Below, in pieces: positions 15,857 to 24,590 of a DNA stretch of 36,384 bases (within the stretch, counting starts at the first letter, position 1; each line of letters begins with the position of its first letter). The position numbers and the translations under genes are program-made. A model generated the notes under the pieces. The model saw only the letters and a program-made list of their open reading frames with translations, was not told the origin of the DNA and did no database searches. The DNA is from an uncultured Oscillospiraceae bacterium (GTDB lineage: Bacteria; Bacillota; Clostridia; Oscillospirales; Oscillospiraceae): contig CALWYO010000014.1 of NCBI GenBank assembly GCA_944385785.1, positions 1 through 36,384 on the forward strand. The letters run 5' to 3'.

Positions 15857-17586
15857 AAGGCGGTACAGTAAAGAGAGTTCTGGGGCTTGTAAAACCGTAC
15901 AGATTTTTAGCTGCTGCCAGCGTCTTCTGTGCACTTGTGAGCTCCAGTGGGCAGTTAGCAATACCTATCCTGTGCGGCTTTGCCATTGACGCCATGATAG
16001 GTCAGGGGAGAGTTATCTTTGAATCGGTACTGCATCAGATAATTATTATCGGTTGCGTAACGGCAGCCACTGTTATTGCACAAAGGGTCATGGCGCTTTG
16101 CAACAACAAGATGACCTACTGTGTGTGCCGAGATTTAAGGGACGATGTGAGCGATAAACTGCACAGGCTTCCTCTTGCATATCTTGACAGACACCAGTCT
16201 GGAGATCTTGTCAGCAGAATGGTGGCCGATGTTGATACGTTTGCAGATGGACTTCTCATGGGATTTACCCAGCTGTTTACAGGAGCTATATCTATTATCG
16301 GCACGCTTATAATCATGCTTTGCCTGAATGGAGTAATAGCTTTGGCAGTGGTTTTGCTGACGCCGCTGTCGATATTTGTTGCCAGATTTATAGCCACCAG
16401 GACCCACAAATACTTCGTTGAACAGGCGCAGGTAAGAGGAGAGCAGACGGCTCTGACAAATGAGCTTATAAACGGTCAGGGAGTGGTAAAGGCTTTCGGA
16501 CATGAGAAAAAGAGCCTTGATGACTTTGATAAAGTTAATGAGAAGTTGAGAAAAGTAGCTCTTAATGCCACATTTTTTTCAAGCCTTACTAACCCCAGCA
16601 CTCGGATGGTTAATAATTTTGTGTACGCCGTTGTAATATTTGTAGGTGCGTTAAATGCTATTTCAGGCGCTATTACTGTTGGACAGCTCAGTTCACTTTT
16701 AAGTTATGCCAGCCAGTATGCAAAACCTTTTAATGAGATAAGCGGGGTTATCACTGAGCTTCAAAACGCTATCGCCTGCGCCCAGAGAATCTTCAACCTG
16801 TTGGATGAGGACAACGAAGAAGCCGATTGCAGGCAGCCGGAGTCCCCGCAGGCCAAAGGTATGGTCGAGATACGCGACGTGGCGTTCAGGTATGAACCGG
16901 AGAGGCCGCTTATAGAGGATTTCTCTTTAAAAGTAGAGCCAGGACAGCGAATTGCTATTGTCGGACCTACAGGCTGTGGAAAAACCACGCTTATTAACTT
17001 GTTAATGCGCTTTTATGACGTAGACAGCGGCGGCATATATGTTGACGGCGCAGATATCAGAAAAATGACGCGCCACGATCTCAGAGGACGATATGGAATG
17101 GTGCTACAGGACACCTGGCTGTGCACAGGTACTATACGTGAAAATATAGCTTATGGACGGCCAGAGGCTACAGAAGAGGAGATTGTCGCCGCTGCAAAAT
17201 TGGCTCACGCGCACTCATTTATCCGCAGGCTGCCTGAGGGTTATGACACTGTTATCCGTGAAAACGGCAGCGGACTCTCTCAGGGACAGCGACAGCTGTT
17301 ATGTATTGCCAGAGTAATGCTGTGCCTGCCGCCAATGCTGATATTGGATGAGGCTACGTCTTCTATAGATACTATGACCGAGGTAAGAATACAGCAGGCG
17401 TTTGCCCATATGATGGAGGGAAGGACCAGCTTTATTGTGGCGCACAGGCTTTCTACAATACGTGAGGCGGACGTTATCCTTGTTATGAAGGACGGCAGGA
17501 TAGTTGAGCGCGGGCGTCATCAGGAGCTTTTAGAGAGAGGCGGAATGTACGCAAAGCTTTATAATAGCCAATTTGCCCCAACATAA
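15853..17586 (+). CDS. Heterodimeric ABC exporter, subunit with the catalytic ATP site
   Basis: 577 residues with the same layout: six membrane helices, then a nucleotide-binding domain. Here Walker A is G-P-T-G-C-G-K-T (371-378), Walker B ends L-I-L-D-E (Asp499, catalytic Glu500), and the H-loop has a true His531 (V-A-H-R-L-S-T). The signature is slightly altered, L-S-Q-G-Q (475-479). In the heterodimer these Walker motifs face the canonical L-S-G-G-Q of the upstream subunit, making one working site, while the other half-site is degenerate. The start overlaps the preceding stop (ATGA), so equal amounts of both subunits are expected. No substrate is indicated by the neighbours. Confidence 0.93.
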   Translation: MKGGTVKRVLGLVKPYRFLAAASVFCALVSSSGQLAIPILCGFAIDAMIGQGRVIFESVLHQIIIIGCVTAATVIAQRVMALCNNKMTYCVCRDLRDDVSDKLHRLPLAYLDRHQSGDLVSRMVADVDTFADGLLMGFTQLFTGAISIIGTLIIMLCLNGVIALAVVLLTPLSIFVARFIATRTHKYFVEQAQVRGEQTALTNELINGQGVVKAFGHEKKSLDDFDKVNEKLRKVALNATFFSSLTNPSTRMVNNFVYAVVIFVGALNAISGAITVGQLSSLLSYASQYAKPFNEISGVITELQNAIACAQRIFNLLDEDNEEADCRQPESPQAKGMVEIRDVAFRYEPERPLIEDFSLKVEPGQRIAIVGPTGCGKTTLINLLMRFYDVDSGGIYVDGADIRKMTRHDLRGRYGMVLQDTWLCTGTIRENIAYGRPEATEEEIVAAAKLAHAHSFIRRLPEGYDTVIRENGSGLSQGQRQLLCIARVMLCLPPMLILDEATSSIDTMTEVRIQQAFAHMMEGRTSFIVAHRLSTIREADVILVMKDGRIVERGRHQELLERGGMYAKLYNSQFAPT

Positions 17587-17597
17587 ATTGGATATGA

Positions 17598-17650
17598 TTA
17601 AGGACGTGCTTATAGCGCGTCCTTAACTTTCGGACTGCCGAAAAAGTCCG
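17598..17650 (+). terminator. Terminator hairpins after the ABC exporter operon
   Basis: TTAAGGACGTGC 17598-17609 pairs with GCGCGTCCTTAA 17615-17626 (12 pairs, one G-T, five-base loop), starting 12 bases after the stop. A second hairpin, CGGACT 17631-17636 with AGTCCG 17645-17650, follows, with CTTTT a few bases later. Confidence 0.7.
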
Positions 17651-17816
17651 CAGACCTTTTGATGGCTTTAAAAATGAAGCAATTTTCCCAGGGCGATATA
17701 CAAATACCGCAGGAAGATCACAGCACGTTTCGCCGAGAACAGCGTCCTTTGTACAATGTGCTGCATTGGCGAGATGTACCAGATAGTGAATTTTATGTAC
17801 CGGTTAGTGGTAGCAG

Positions 17817-17845
17817 TGTACTTTTTTTGTACTGCGTGATATAAT
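17817..17845 (+). promoter_or_regulatory. Promoter of the flavin reductase-like gene
   Basis: TATAAT at 17840-17845 is preceded by TGA (17837-17839), an extended -10, about 47 bases before the start codon. An inverted repeat of GTAC (17818-17821 and 17829-17832), flanked by GCA and TGC, lies in the -35 to -10 interval and could bind a repressor. The rest of 17651-17816 holds no gene I can support. Confidence 0.45.
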
Positions 17846-17891
17846 TATAATAGATTATCTCCGCAAAGTCGGGGCAGCAGGAGGCGGTAAT

Positions 17892-18395
17892 ATGGAATTT
17901 ACAAAAATCACACCTGAAGATATAACCGACAATATGTTTAAGGCTATAAGCAAAGATTGGATGCTTATAACTGCAGGCGGCGCTGACGGATTGAATACTA
18001 TGACTGCCAGCTGGGGAAGCACCGGACAGCTTTGGGGTAAAAATGTGGCTACCTGCTATATAAGACCCACCAGATATACCTTGGGATTTATGGAAGAGAA
18101 CGACTACTACACATTGAGCTTTTACAATGAGAAATATAGAAAACAGCTGAATATCTGCGGAACTCAGAGCGGCCGAGATATTGACAAGGTAAAGGCAACC
18201 GGTTTTACCCCAGTATATGCAAATTGTGGAGCGCCTTATTTTGAAGAAGCGCGATTGGTGCTGGTGTGTCGCAAGCTGTATGTGGATGAGTTTAAGCCTG
18301 AAAACTTTGTAATGAAAAGCATTGACAACTGGTATCCGGAGAAGGATTATCACAAAGTATTCATCGGAGAAATTTTGGAAGTGCTGAAAAAATAA
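17892..18395 (+). CDS. Flavin reductase-like (FMN-binding split-barrel) protein
   Basis: A 167-residue protein with the flavin reductase-like pattern. An N-terminal strand (D-W-M-L-I-T-A-G-G-A-D-G-L-N-T-M-T-A-S-W-G) is followed by Y-I-R-P-T-R-Y-T-L-G-F-M-E-E-N-D-Y-Y-T-L-S-F-Y, the FMN-binding segment of the split-barrel fold, and then a C-terminal strand pair. Members reduce FMN with NAD(P)H or act as flavodoxin-like electron carriers in anaerobes; the exact reaction cannot be read here. The ATG has AGGAGG upstream. It stands 17 bases before hflX and could be co-transcribed with it, though the functions are unrelated. Confidence 0.85.
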   Translation: MEFTKITPEDITDNMFKAISKDWMLITAGGADGLNTMTASWGSTGQLWGKNVATCYIRPTRYTLGFMEENDYYTLSFYNEKYRKQLNICGTQSGRDIDKVKATGFTPVYANCGAPYFEEARLVLVCRKLYVDEFKPENFVMKSIDNWYPEKDYHKVFIGEILEVLKK

Positions 18396-18412
18396 TTTTC
18401 TGAGAGGTAATT

Positions 18413-19693
18413 TTGGGAAATAACGATAAAGAGAAAGCCATACTTGTGGGCCTGAGAGCTGACAGTATGGAAGAAGATGAACGGTCCTCGGATGAGAGTA
18501 TGGAGGAGCTTGAAGAGCTTTTAAAGACAGCCGGGGGCGAGTGCCGGGGGAAGGTGCTGCAATCCAGACCCGCGCCTGACCCCAGGTGCTTTATCGGCGC
18601 CGGTAAAGCCAGAGAAGTGCGTCAGTTTATTGAGACTCAGGAGTGCGGACTGGCGGTATTTGATAATGAACTTTCGCCGTCTCAGACGAGGGCTTTGGAA
18701 GAAGAGCTGGGAGTTCGGGTATTGGACCGATCGCAGCTTATACTTGACATTTTTGCCAGCAGAGCAAGGACCAGAGAGGGCAGGCTCCAGGTAGAACTTG
18801 CCCAGTACAAGTATTTGCTTCCGAGGCTCACCGGTATGTGGACGCATCTTGTCCGTCAGACGGCTTCAGGAGGCAGCAGCCCAATAGGCACAAGGGGTCC
18901 TGGCGAGACTCAGCTGGAAACTGACAGACGTCATATAAGGAGAAAGATACAGCGCCTTACGGCAGAGCTTGAGGAAGTTAGACGGGTTCGGAGTACACAG
19001 CGCCGGCTCCGTGAGAAAAACGGCTTGCCCGTTATATCTCTTGTGGGATATACAAATGCGGGCAAGTCAACATTGCTGAACAGTCTGACAGGCGCTGGAA
19101 TACCGGCGAGGAACAGACTTTTCGATACGCTGGATACGACTACAAGAAGGGTCGAACTGGCCCCAGGGAGCCAGGCGCTTATCTCTGATACGGTGGGGTT
19201 TATAAGAAAGCTGCCCCACCACCTTGTGGAGTCTTTTAAGGCAACATTGGAGGAGCTGAGGTATGCGGATGTGCTTGTACATGTAATTGATGCGTCCAGT
19301 TCTGAACGGGACGCACAGGTAAGGGTGGTTCGTCAGCTGATTGAAGAGCTGGCCGATCCTGAAACTCCGTGTATTGAGGCTTATAACAAATCAGACAAGC
19401 TGATATCTCTGGATGATCTGCCCAGAGGGAACAACGTGGTGGCGATATCGGCGAAAACGGGTGAAGGCGTACAGGAACTTTTGGGAATGATATCGAAGGA
19501 GCTGGGAAGAGGAAAGCGTAAAGTAGAGCTGCATATACCTTACTCAAGATCTGATATAGTAGGTGTTCTCCACCAGCGCGCACAAGTGTCCAATGTTGAC
19601 TATAAAGACGAGTTTATAGCCGTAGAGGCGGTGGTGAGTCCGGAACTTTGGGATATGTTACGTCAGTTTGACAGTAGCAGATCATCGCCTTAA
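18413..19693 (+). CDS. hflX: GTPase HflX
   Basis: The TTG start at 18413 has GAGAGGT upstream at about 18402-18408. The 426-residue product has the N-terminal HflX domain with the family signature G-P-G-E-T-Q-L-E-T-D-R-R (162-173). A helical linker follows, then the GTPase domain: G1 G-Y-T-N-A-G-K-S-T (212-220), a D-T-T-T-R switch and G3 D-T-V-G-F-I. G4 reads Y-N-K-S-D, a small change from N-K-x-D spacing that is common in HflX. HflX binds the 50S subunit and splits stalled or stressed ribosomes, including antibiotic-stalled ones. It overlaps or nearly abuts yigZ and is likely in one operon with it. Confidence 0.95.
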   Translation: MGNNDKEKAILVGLRADSMEEDERSSDESMEELEELLKTAGGECRGKVLQSRPAPDPRCFIGAGKAREVRQFIETQECGLAVFDNELSPSQTRALEEELGVRVLDRSQLILDIFASRARTREGRLQVELAQYKYLLPRLTGMWTHLVRQTASGGSSPIGTRGPGETQLETDRRHIRRKIQRLTAELEEVRRVRSTQRRLREKNGLPVISLVGYTNAGKSTLLNSLTGAGIPARNRLFDTLDTTTRRVELAPGSQALISDTVGFIRKLPHHLVESFKATLEELRYADVLVHVIDASSSERDAQVRVVRQLIEELADPETPCIEAYNKSDKLISLDDLPRGNNVVAISAKTGEGVQELLGMISKELGRGKRKVELHIPYSRSDIVGVLHQRAQVSNVDYKDEFIAVEAVVSPELWDMLRQFDSSRSSP

Positions 19694-19713
19694 TGGAAGA
19701 GAAGGAAACTCAT

Positions 19714-20364
19714 ATGGGAGAGTATATTGTCCCATCCGGATATGGAGAGGACGAATTTACTGAGAAAAGGTCCAGGTTTATTGGACGTGTATGGAACATC
19801 AAATCTGAAGAAGAGGCCATTGCCCATATAAAAGAGATGCGGGAACTTCATTGGGACGCATCCCATAATGTATACGCCTACGGATTAAAAAGCGGAAATA
19901 TAATGAGGTACTCGGATGATGGCGAGCCCTCAGGAACAGCGGGAATGCCCGTTCTCAATGTTTTTAGAACAGCAGGCGTACAGGACTTCTGCTGTGTTGT
20001 CACCAGGTATTTTGGAGGCACGCTCCTTGGCGCGGGAGGGTTAGTCCGTGCATATACAAAAGGGGCGGCTATTGCTCTTGAAGCTGCGGGAAAATCTGAA
20101 ATGCAGCGGCTATTTGAAATAACGGCTATATGCAGCTATTCCCAGTATCAGCGGCTTAAGCCTGAACTTCCCAGGTACAGGGCGCAGTTGCAGGACACTG
20201 TGTACGGCGCTGATGTAGAGCTGTCGCTTATACTGCCTCCGGATATGGCAGAGCTTTTTTTGGAAAGGATGAGGGAACTGTCGTCAGGTTCGGCGGTAGC
20301 GGAGATTACTGGCCAGGTATTAAGACCAATGCCGCTTACGATGCGCGACAATAGGGAGGACTGA
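19714..20364 (+). CDS. yigZ: YigZ/IMPACT family protein
   Basis: The start is taken at ATG 19714 (AGAAGGA at 19699-19705) because the product then opens M-G-E-Y-I-V-P-S-G-Y-G-E-D-E-F-T-E-K-R-S-R, as in other YigZ proteins. An earlier in-frame ATG at 19693 overlaps the hflX stop and could permit coupled translation. 216 residues. The UPF0029 N-terminal domain carries the D-A-S-H-N-V-Y-A-Y and S-D-D-G-E-P-S-G-T-A-G motifs, then R-Y-F-G-G-T-L-L-G-A-G-G-L-V-R-A-Y. A DUF1949 ferredoxin-like domain follows. The family is related to eukaryotic IMPACT and is thought to act in translation control; its exact role in bacteria is unsettled. Confidence 0.92.
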   Translation: MGEYIVPSGYGEDEFTEKRSRFIGRVWNIKSEEEAIAHIKEMRELHWDASHNVYAYGLKSGNIMRYSDDGEPSGTAGMPVLNVFRTAGVQDFCCVVTRYFGGTLLGAGGLVRAYTKGAAIALEAAGKSEMQRLFEITAICSYSQYQRLKPELPRYRAQLQDTVYGADVELSLILPPDMAELFLERMRELSSGSAVAEITGQVLRPMPLTMRDNRED

Positions 20365-20366
20365 AA

Positions 20367-20391
20367 CCCCGGCGGAGCGTCTCTGCCGGGG
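20367..20391 (+). terminator. GC-rich hairpin after yigZ
   Basis: CCCCGGCGGAG 20367-20377 pairs with CTCTGCCGGGG 20381-20391 around a three-base loop (one G-T pair), two bases past the yigZ stop. No long T-run follows, so termination may be incomplete. Confidence 0.55.
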
Positions 20392-20551
20392 CATAGGTAT
20401 CTTACCTGTCAATATGCAAATTTGCGGTTATGGAAGCTGCTTTTCAAAAAAATAAAAAAATTTTGAAAATTTTGAAGGATTTCTTAGACCTGCGGCGTAT
20501 AAGTTGAATAGAGAGTAAAAACGATGTTTTTCTCCCAAGGCAGGAGGTAGA

Positions 20552-21565
20552 ATGATGTGCAATGTGCGTTTGGAGCTTGAGGAGCTTGAAAGAGTTCTCG
20601 TATGCCCCAGGGGGGTGCGGTCAGCGGATTCAAAGGGAAGGTTGATGCAGGAACCGGAGAGCAGCTGCCGTACCTGCTTTCAACGGGACATAGACAGGAT
20701 AACTCACTCTAAGGCATTCCGCAGGCTGAAGCAAAAAACACAGGTGTTTTTGGAACCGGAGGGCGATCACTACAGAACTCGGCTTACCCACACTCTTGAG
20801 GTTACCAGAATAGCCAGAACTATATCAAGAGCTCTTCGGTTAAACGAGGACCTTACTGAGGCTATTGGACTTGGCCATGACCTGGGGCACACGCCATTTG
20901 GACATGCTGGTGAACGGGCTTTAAATGAACTTCTGGCAGATGAGGGCGGATTTCGACATTATGAGCAGAGTCTGCGAGTGGTTGACATAATTGAAAAAGA
21001 GGGGAGAGGCCTGAATTTAACCATGGAAGTCAGGGATGGCATATTGCGCCACACGTGCGATCCGTTGGCGAATACGCTGGAGGGACAGGTAGTAAGGCTT
21101 GCAGACAAGACGGCGTACATAAATCATGACGTAGATGATGCCATCAGATCAGGGACTCTCCGGGAAGATGAGCTGCCTCGCCAGGTTATGGAAGTTTTAG
21201 GCAGCAGATACAGTCAGAGAATAAATACCATAGTTGAGGATATTATATCCTGCGGATGCGAAGGCGATATCCGGATGGGCGAAGAAGTCGGAAGAGCTGT
21301 GGATATATTTTATGCCTTTCTCTATGAACGGGTATACAAAAACCCAATTGTCAAAGGTGAAGAGAAAAAAGTTAAGGGTCTGCTCTCTGGAATATTCGAC
21401 TATTATGTGAAAAACCCTGAGAGAATGTCGGAGGAATTCAGGGAGATAGCCCGACGCGAAGGGGTACGGCGGGCGGCGGCAGACTATGTGGCTGGCATGA
21501 CGGATCCATATGCCATAGAGGTATATAACAATATATTCGTCCCCATGGCGTGGACGGTAAAATAA
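20552..21565 (+). CDS. dgt: dGTP triphosphohydrolase-like HD protein
   Basis: The product has 337 residues. The HD-domain metal ligands are visible: His80 in R-T-R-L-T-H-T-L-E-V, then His109-Asp110 in G-L-G-H-D-L-G-H-T-P-F-G-H, the full signature of the dGTPase group. The N-terminus has the usual D-x-x-R-I-x-x-S-K-A-F-R-R-L-K-x-K-T-Q-V segment. Dgt enzymes cleave dNTPs to nucleosides and triphosphate, regulating the dNTP pool. AGGAGGT stands upstream, and ATG 20552 or the adjacent ATG 20555 could start it. The gene directly precedes dnaG, an order common in Clostridia, and probably shares its transcript. The short family form rather than the E. coli-type long Dgt is indicated by length. Confidence 0.9.
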   Translation: MMCNVRLELEELERVLVCPRGVRSADSKGRLMQEPESSCRTCFQRDIDRITHSKAFRRLKQKTQVFLEPEGDHYRTRLTHTLEVTRIARTISRALRLNEDLTEAIGLGHDLGHTPFGHAGERALNELLADEGGFRHYEQSLRVVDIIEKEGRGLNLTMEVRDGILRHTCDPLANTLEGQVVRLADKTAYINHDVDDAIRSGTLREDELPRQVMEVLGSRYSQRINTIVEDIISCGCEGDIRMGEEVGRAVDIFYAFLYERVYKNPIVKGEEKKVKGLLSGIFDYYVKNPERMSEEFREIARREGVRRAAADYVAGMTDPYAIEVYNNIFVPMAWTVK

Positions 21566-21596
21566 ATGAACAGATGGGAACTCTGGGGGTGAGAAT

Positions 21597-23342
21597 TTGG
21601 CCATTCCTGAGAGATTTTTGGACGAGCTGATAAGCAGAAATGATATTGTTGATGTGATAAGTGAGTATGTCGCACTTACGAAAAGAAGCGGCAGCAATCT
21701 TTTCGGACTGTGTCCCTTCCACAGTGAGAAGACGCCCTCCTTTTCCGTTGCGCCGGATAAGCAGATATACCACTGCTTTGGCTGTGGAAAAGGTGGAGGG
21801 GTAATAAATTTTATAATGGACATTGAGAACCTGCCATTTAGAGATGCCGTGGCGTTTTTAGCGCGCAGGGTTGGAATGGAAATGCCGGAGGATGATGTGC
21901 CAGGTCAGATGCGCTCATATAGAGCCAGACTTCTGGAACTCAATCGTGACGCTGCCAGATATTTTTATGAAAATCTCTCGAAACCGGAGGGAGCGGCAGC
22001 TGTGGATTATATAAATAAACGCGGCATATCTGCGGCAATGGTAAAGAGATTCGGATTGGGTGCCGCGCCTGATGGGTGGAATGGACTTACCGGCGCGATG
22101 CTTGACAAGGGCTACTCAGCGGGAGAACTTGTGGATGCTGGACTGGCACGGCGTGGAAAAGGCAGAGGAATATATGATACGTTCAGAAACAGGCTGATAT
22201 TTCCTGTCATAGATGTACGCGGCAGTGTAATAGGCTTTTCAGGGAGAATCTTAGGGGACGGTGAGCCGAAGTATTTAAACTCGCCTGATACACCTGTGTT
22301 TATAAAGAGCAAAAACCTCTTTGCGCTGAACCTGGCGAAAAAGTCGAAACGCGGTATGCTAATCCTGGTAGAGGGAAATGTGGATGTGGTGAGTCTCCAT
22401 CAGGCGGGCTTTGATTGCGCTGTGGCTTCCCTGGGCACGTCTCTTACTGCTGAGCAGGCCAGACTTATAAGCCGGTACACCCAGAATGTTGTTATATCCT
22501 ATGATTCAGACGACGCCGGCGTAAAGGCCGCGCAGAGGGCCATTGGACTTTTGGAAAAGACTGGCGTAAATGTGCGAGTTTTGAGAATGGAGGGAGCCAA
22601 GGATCCGGATGAATTCATAAAGAAAAATGGTCCGGACGCTTTCAGTATATTATTGGACAGAAGTGAAAATCACATAGAGTATAAACTACTTGCTGTTAAG
22701 TCAAAATATGATTTGAATACAGATGATGGAAAGATAGGCTTTTTAAAGGAGGCGACGGAATTTCTGGCATCAATACCTAATGCTGTTGAACGGGAAATCT
22801 ATGGACGGCATGTAGCCGAACTTTCCGGAGTATCGATAGAGGCAATACAAAGTGAAACGGCGAAAGCTGGACGGCGCATCAGCGCCGCCAGAAAAAAAGA
22901 ACGGGAGAGACAAAATTTAAGGCCCGATATTACATTACAGCCGGCTTCAAGAGAACTGAGATATAATAATCCTGCTTCGGCAGCGGCGGAGGAAGGAGTG
23001 ATACGTCTTCTTATGATAGATACTTCGCTTTTGAGTGAGACTGGAGGTTTGACCTCTGAGGATTTCACTTCGCCACTTTTGGGTAAGATATTTGAGATGG
23101 TGCGTACAAGAGCGGCTGCCGGAGAAGATGTGACAGCCTCGTCCATAGCAGCGATGTTAAACTCTGACGAGGCATCCCAGTTTACGGCTCTTATGCAGAA
23201 ACCGACTTCGGCGTCCAACGCTATTCAGGCGCTGAAAGATTACATAGATAAAATAAAGACTGAACAGCTTAAAAGCAGCGCCGGCGATAATTTGCTGGCG
23301 GTGCGCGAGAGGCTGAGAGAAAAGAAAGGCTTTGGAGGATAA
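21597..23342 (+). CDS. dnaG: DNA primase DnaG
   Basis: The TTG start at 21597 follows GGGGGTGAG at 21585-21593. 581 residues. The CHC2 zinc ribbon is Cys39, His42, Cys60, Cys63 (C-P-F-H ... C-F-G-C). The Toprim core holds L-V-E-G-N-V-D-V (Glu259, Asp263), where most primases read V-E-G-Y-M-D-V, and Y-D-S-D-D-A-G as the second metal-binding motif. A DnaB-binding helical region forms the C-terminus. DnaG synthesises RNA primers at the replication fork. The stop is followed four bases later by the rpoD start, the ancestral dnaG-rpoD arrangement. Confidence 0.96.
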   Translation: MAIPERFLDELISRNDIVDVISEYVALTKRSGSNLFGLCPFHSEKTPSFSVAPDKQIYHCFGCGKGGGVINFIMDIENLPFRDAVAFLARRVGMEMPEDDVPGQMRSYRARLLELNRDAARYFYENLSKPEGAAAVDYINKRGISAAMVKRFGLGAAPDGWNGLTGAMLDKGYSAGELVDAGLARRGKGRGIYDTFRNRLIFPVIDVRGSVIGFSGRILGDGEPKYLNSPDTPVFIKSKNLFALNLAKKSKRGMLILVEGNVDVVSLHQAGFDCAVASLGTSLTAEQARLISRYTQNVVISYDSDDAGVKAAQRAIGLLEKTGVNVRVLRMEGAKDPDEFIKKNGPDAFSILLDRSENHIEYKLLAVKSKYDLNTDDGKIGFLKEATEFLASIPNAVEREIYGRHVAELSGVSIEAIQSETAKAGRRISAARKKERERQNLRPDITLQPASRELRYNNPASAAAEEGVIRLLMIDTSLLSETGGLTSEDFTSPLLGKIFEMVRTRAAAGEDVTASSIAAMLNSDEASQFTALMQKPTSASNAIQALKDYIDKIKTEQLKSSAGDNLLAVRERLREKKGFGG

Positions 23343-23346
23343 GGAT

Positions 23347-24507
23347 ATGGCAGATAATAAGAAAACTAATACTGCACCGGAGGCAGAGAAGATAACGGAA
23401 CAGCAGCAAAAAGAAAAACTTGAAGAGCTTATAAAAGAGGGTAAAAAGCAGGGAACGCTTTCGGCTAAGGAACTGTCCATATTGGAAGATCTGAATTTGG
23501 ACCAGGAGCAGCTGGATAAGTTTTACGATACCCTCGATTCTATGGGTATTGAGACAATAGATGAGGAACCTCTTGAAGTCCTGGACGAGGATGAGGCGCC
23601 AGGCGCGGAAGAACTGGAGGATTTAGAAGAGATCTCCAAAGAAGAACTTGAAAGCGCCGACGCGTTGGCTGATAGCTTTGCCATAGATGATCCGGTACGT
23701 ATGTATCTTAAGGAGATAGGTAAAGTAAATCTGCTTACTCCAGAAGAAGAAGTTGAATTAGCCAAGCGCATGGCTGAAGGTGACGAAGATGCCAAAAAAC
23801 GTATGGCAGAAGCGAACCTGAGGCTTGTTGTCTCCATTGCAAAAAGGTATGTGGGCAGGGGAATGCTGTTCCTGGACCTGATACAGGAAGGCAATTTGGG
23901 ACTTATCAAAGCAGTGGAGAAATTCAACTATCAGAAAGGATACAAGTTCTCCACCTATGCCACCTGGTGGATACGTCAGGCGATAACACGGGCAATAGCT
24001 GATCAGGCGCGCACTATAAGAATACCGGTTCATATGGTTGAGACTATAAATAAAGTTATAAGAGTGTCGCGCCAGCTTTTACAGGAGCTGGGCCATGATC
24101 CATCGCCTGAAGAGATAGCGCAGGAGATGGATATGCCTGTGGATAAAGTCAGGGATATACTCAAGATAGCTCAAGAGCCGGTGAGTTTGGAGACTCCCAT
24201 AGGAGAGGAAGAGGACTCACACCTGGGAGACTTTATCCCTGATGAAGACGCCTCAGAACCTGCGGAAGCGGCCTCGTTTACACTGCTGAAGGAACAGCTT
24301 ATGGAAGTCCTTGACACTTTAACTCCCAGAGAGAAGAAAGTGCTGGAACTTCGATTTGGAATCCTCGATGGACGCACCAGGACGTTGGAGGAAGTGGGAA
24401 GAGAATTCAATGTTACCAGAGAGCGTATAAGACAGATAGAAGCTAAGGCGTTAAGAAAATTGCGGCATCCTTCCCGTTCCAAGAAACTTAAGGATTTTCT
24501 AAACTAA
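23347..24507 (+). CDS. rpoD: Primary sigma factor RpoD (SigA)
   Basis: The start is ATG 23347 with GGAGG at 23334-23338; an in-frame TTG at 23332 overlaps the dnaG end. 386 residues. An acidic N-terminal region 1.1 is followed by region 1.2 ([12 protein letters not shown]) and region 2 with [19 protein letters not shown] and [15 protein letters not shown] for core and -10 binding. Region 3, then region 4.2 ([28 protein letters not shown]) for the -35 element, complete it. It is the housekeeping sigma factor. A TATAAT/TTGACA promoter grammar is visible across the window, as expected. Confidence 0.97.
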   Translation: MADNKKTNTAPEAEKITEQQQKEKLEELIKEGKKQGTLSAKELSILEDLNLDQEQLDKFYDTLDSMGIETIDEEPLEVLDEDEAPGAEELEDLEEISKEELESADALADSFAIDDPVRMYLKEIGKVNLLTPEEEVELAKRMAEGDEDAKKRMAEANLRLVVSIAKRYVGRGMLFLDLIQEGNLGLIKAVEKFNYQKGYKFSTYATWWIRQAITRAIADQARTIRIPVHMVETINKVIRVSRQLLQELGHDPSPEEIAQEMDMPVDKVRDILKIAQEPVSLETPIGEEEDSHLGDFIPDEDASEPAEAASFTLLKEQLMEVLDTLTPREKKVLELRFGILDGRTRTLEEVGREFNVTRERIRQIEAKALRKLRHPSRSKKLKDFLN

Positions 24508-24537
24508 TATACGATAGAAGACAGATAGAGGATTTAG

Positions 24538-24570
24538 TCTCCGCATACAGGCGACGCCGGTATGCGGAGA
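24538..24570 (+). terminator. Long hairpin between rpoD and the GH3 gene
   Basis: TCTCCGCATAC 24538-24548 pairs perfectly with GTATGCGGAGA 24560-24570, and GGC/GCC in the loop can extend it. No T-run follows and the next gene starts 20 bases later, so it may be a partial terminator or a processing or stability element. Confidence 0.5.
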
Positions 24571-24590
24571 TGCCATATGGGGTTGATTAA

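Noticed and set aside
17659..17844. 61-codon open frame between the exporter and the flavin reductase-like gene
   Set aside because: No binding site, and its end covers the promoter of the next gene.
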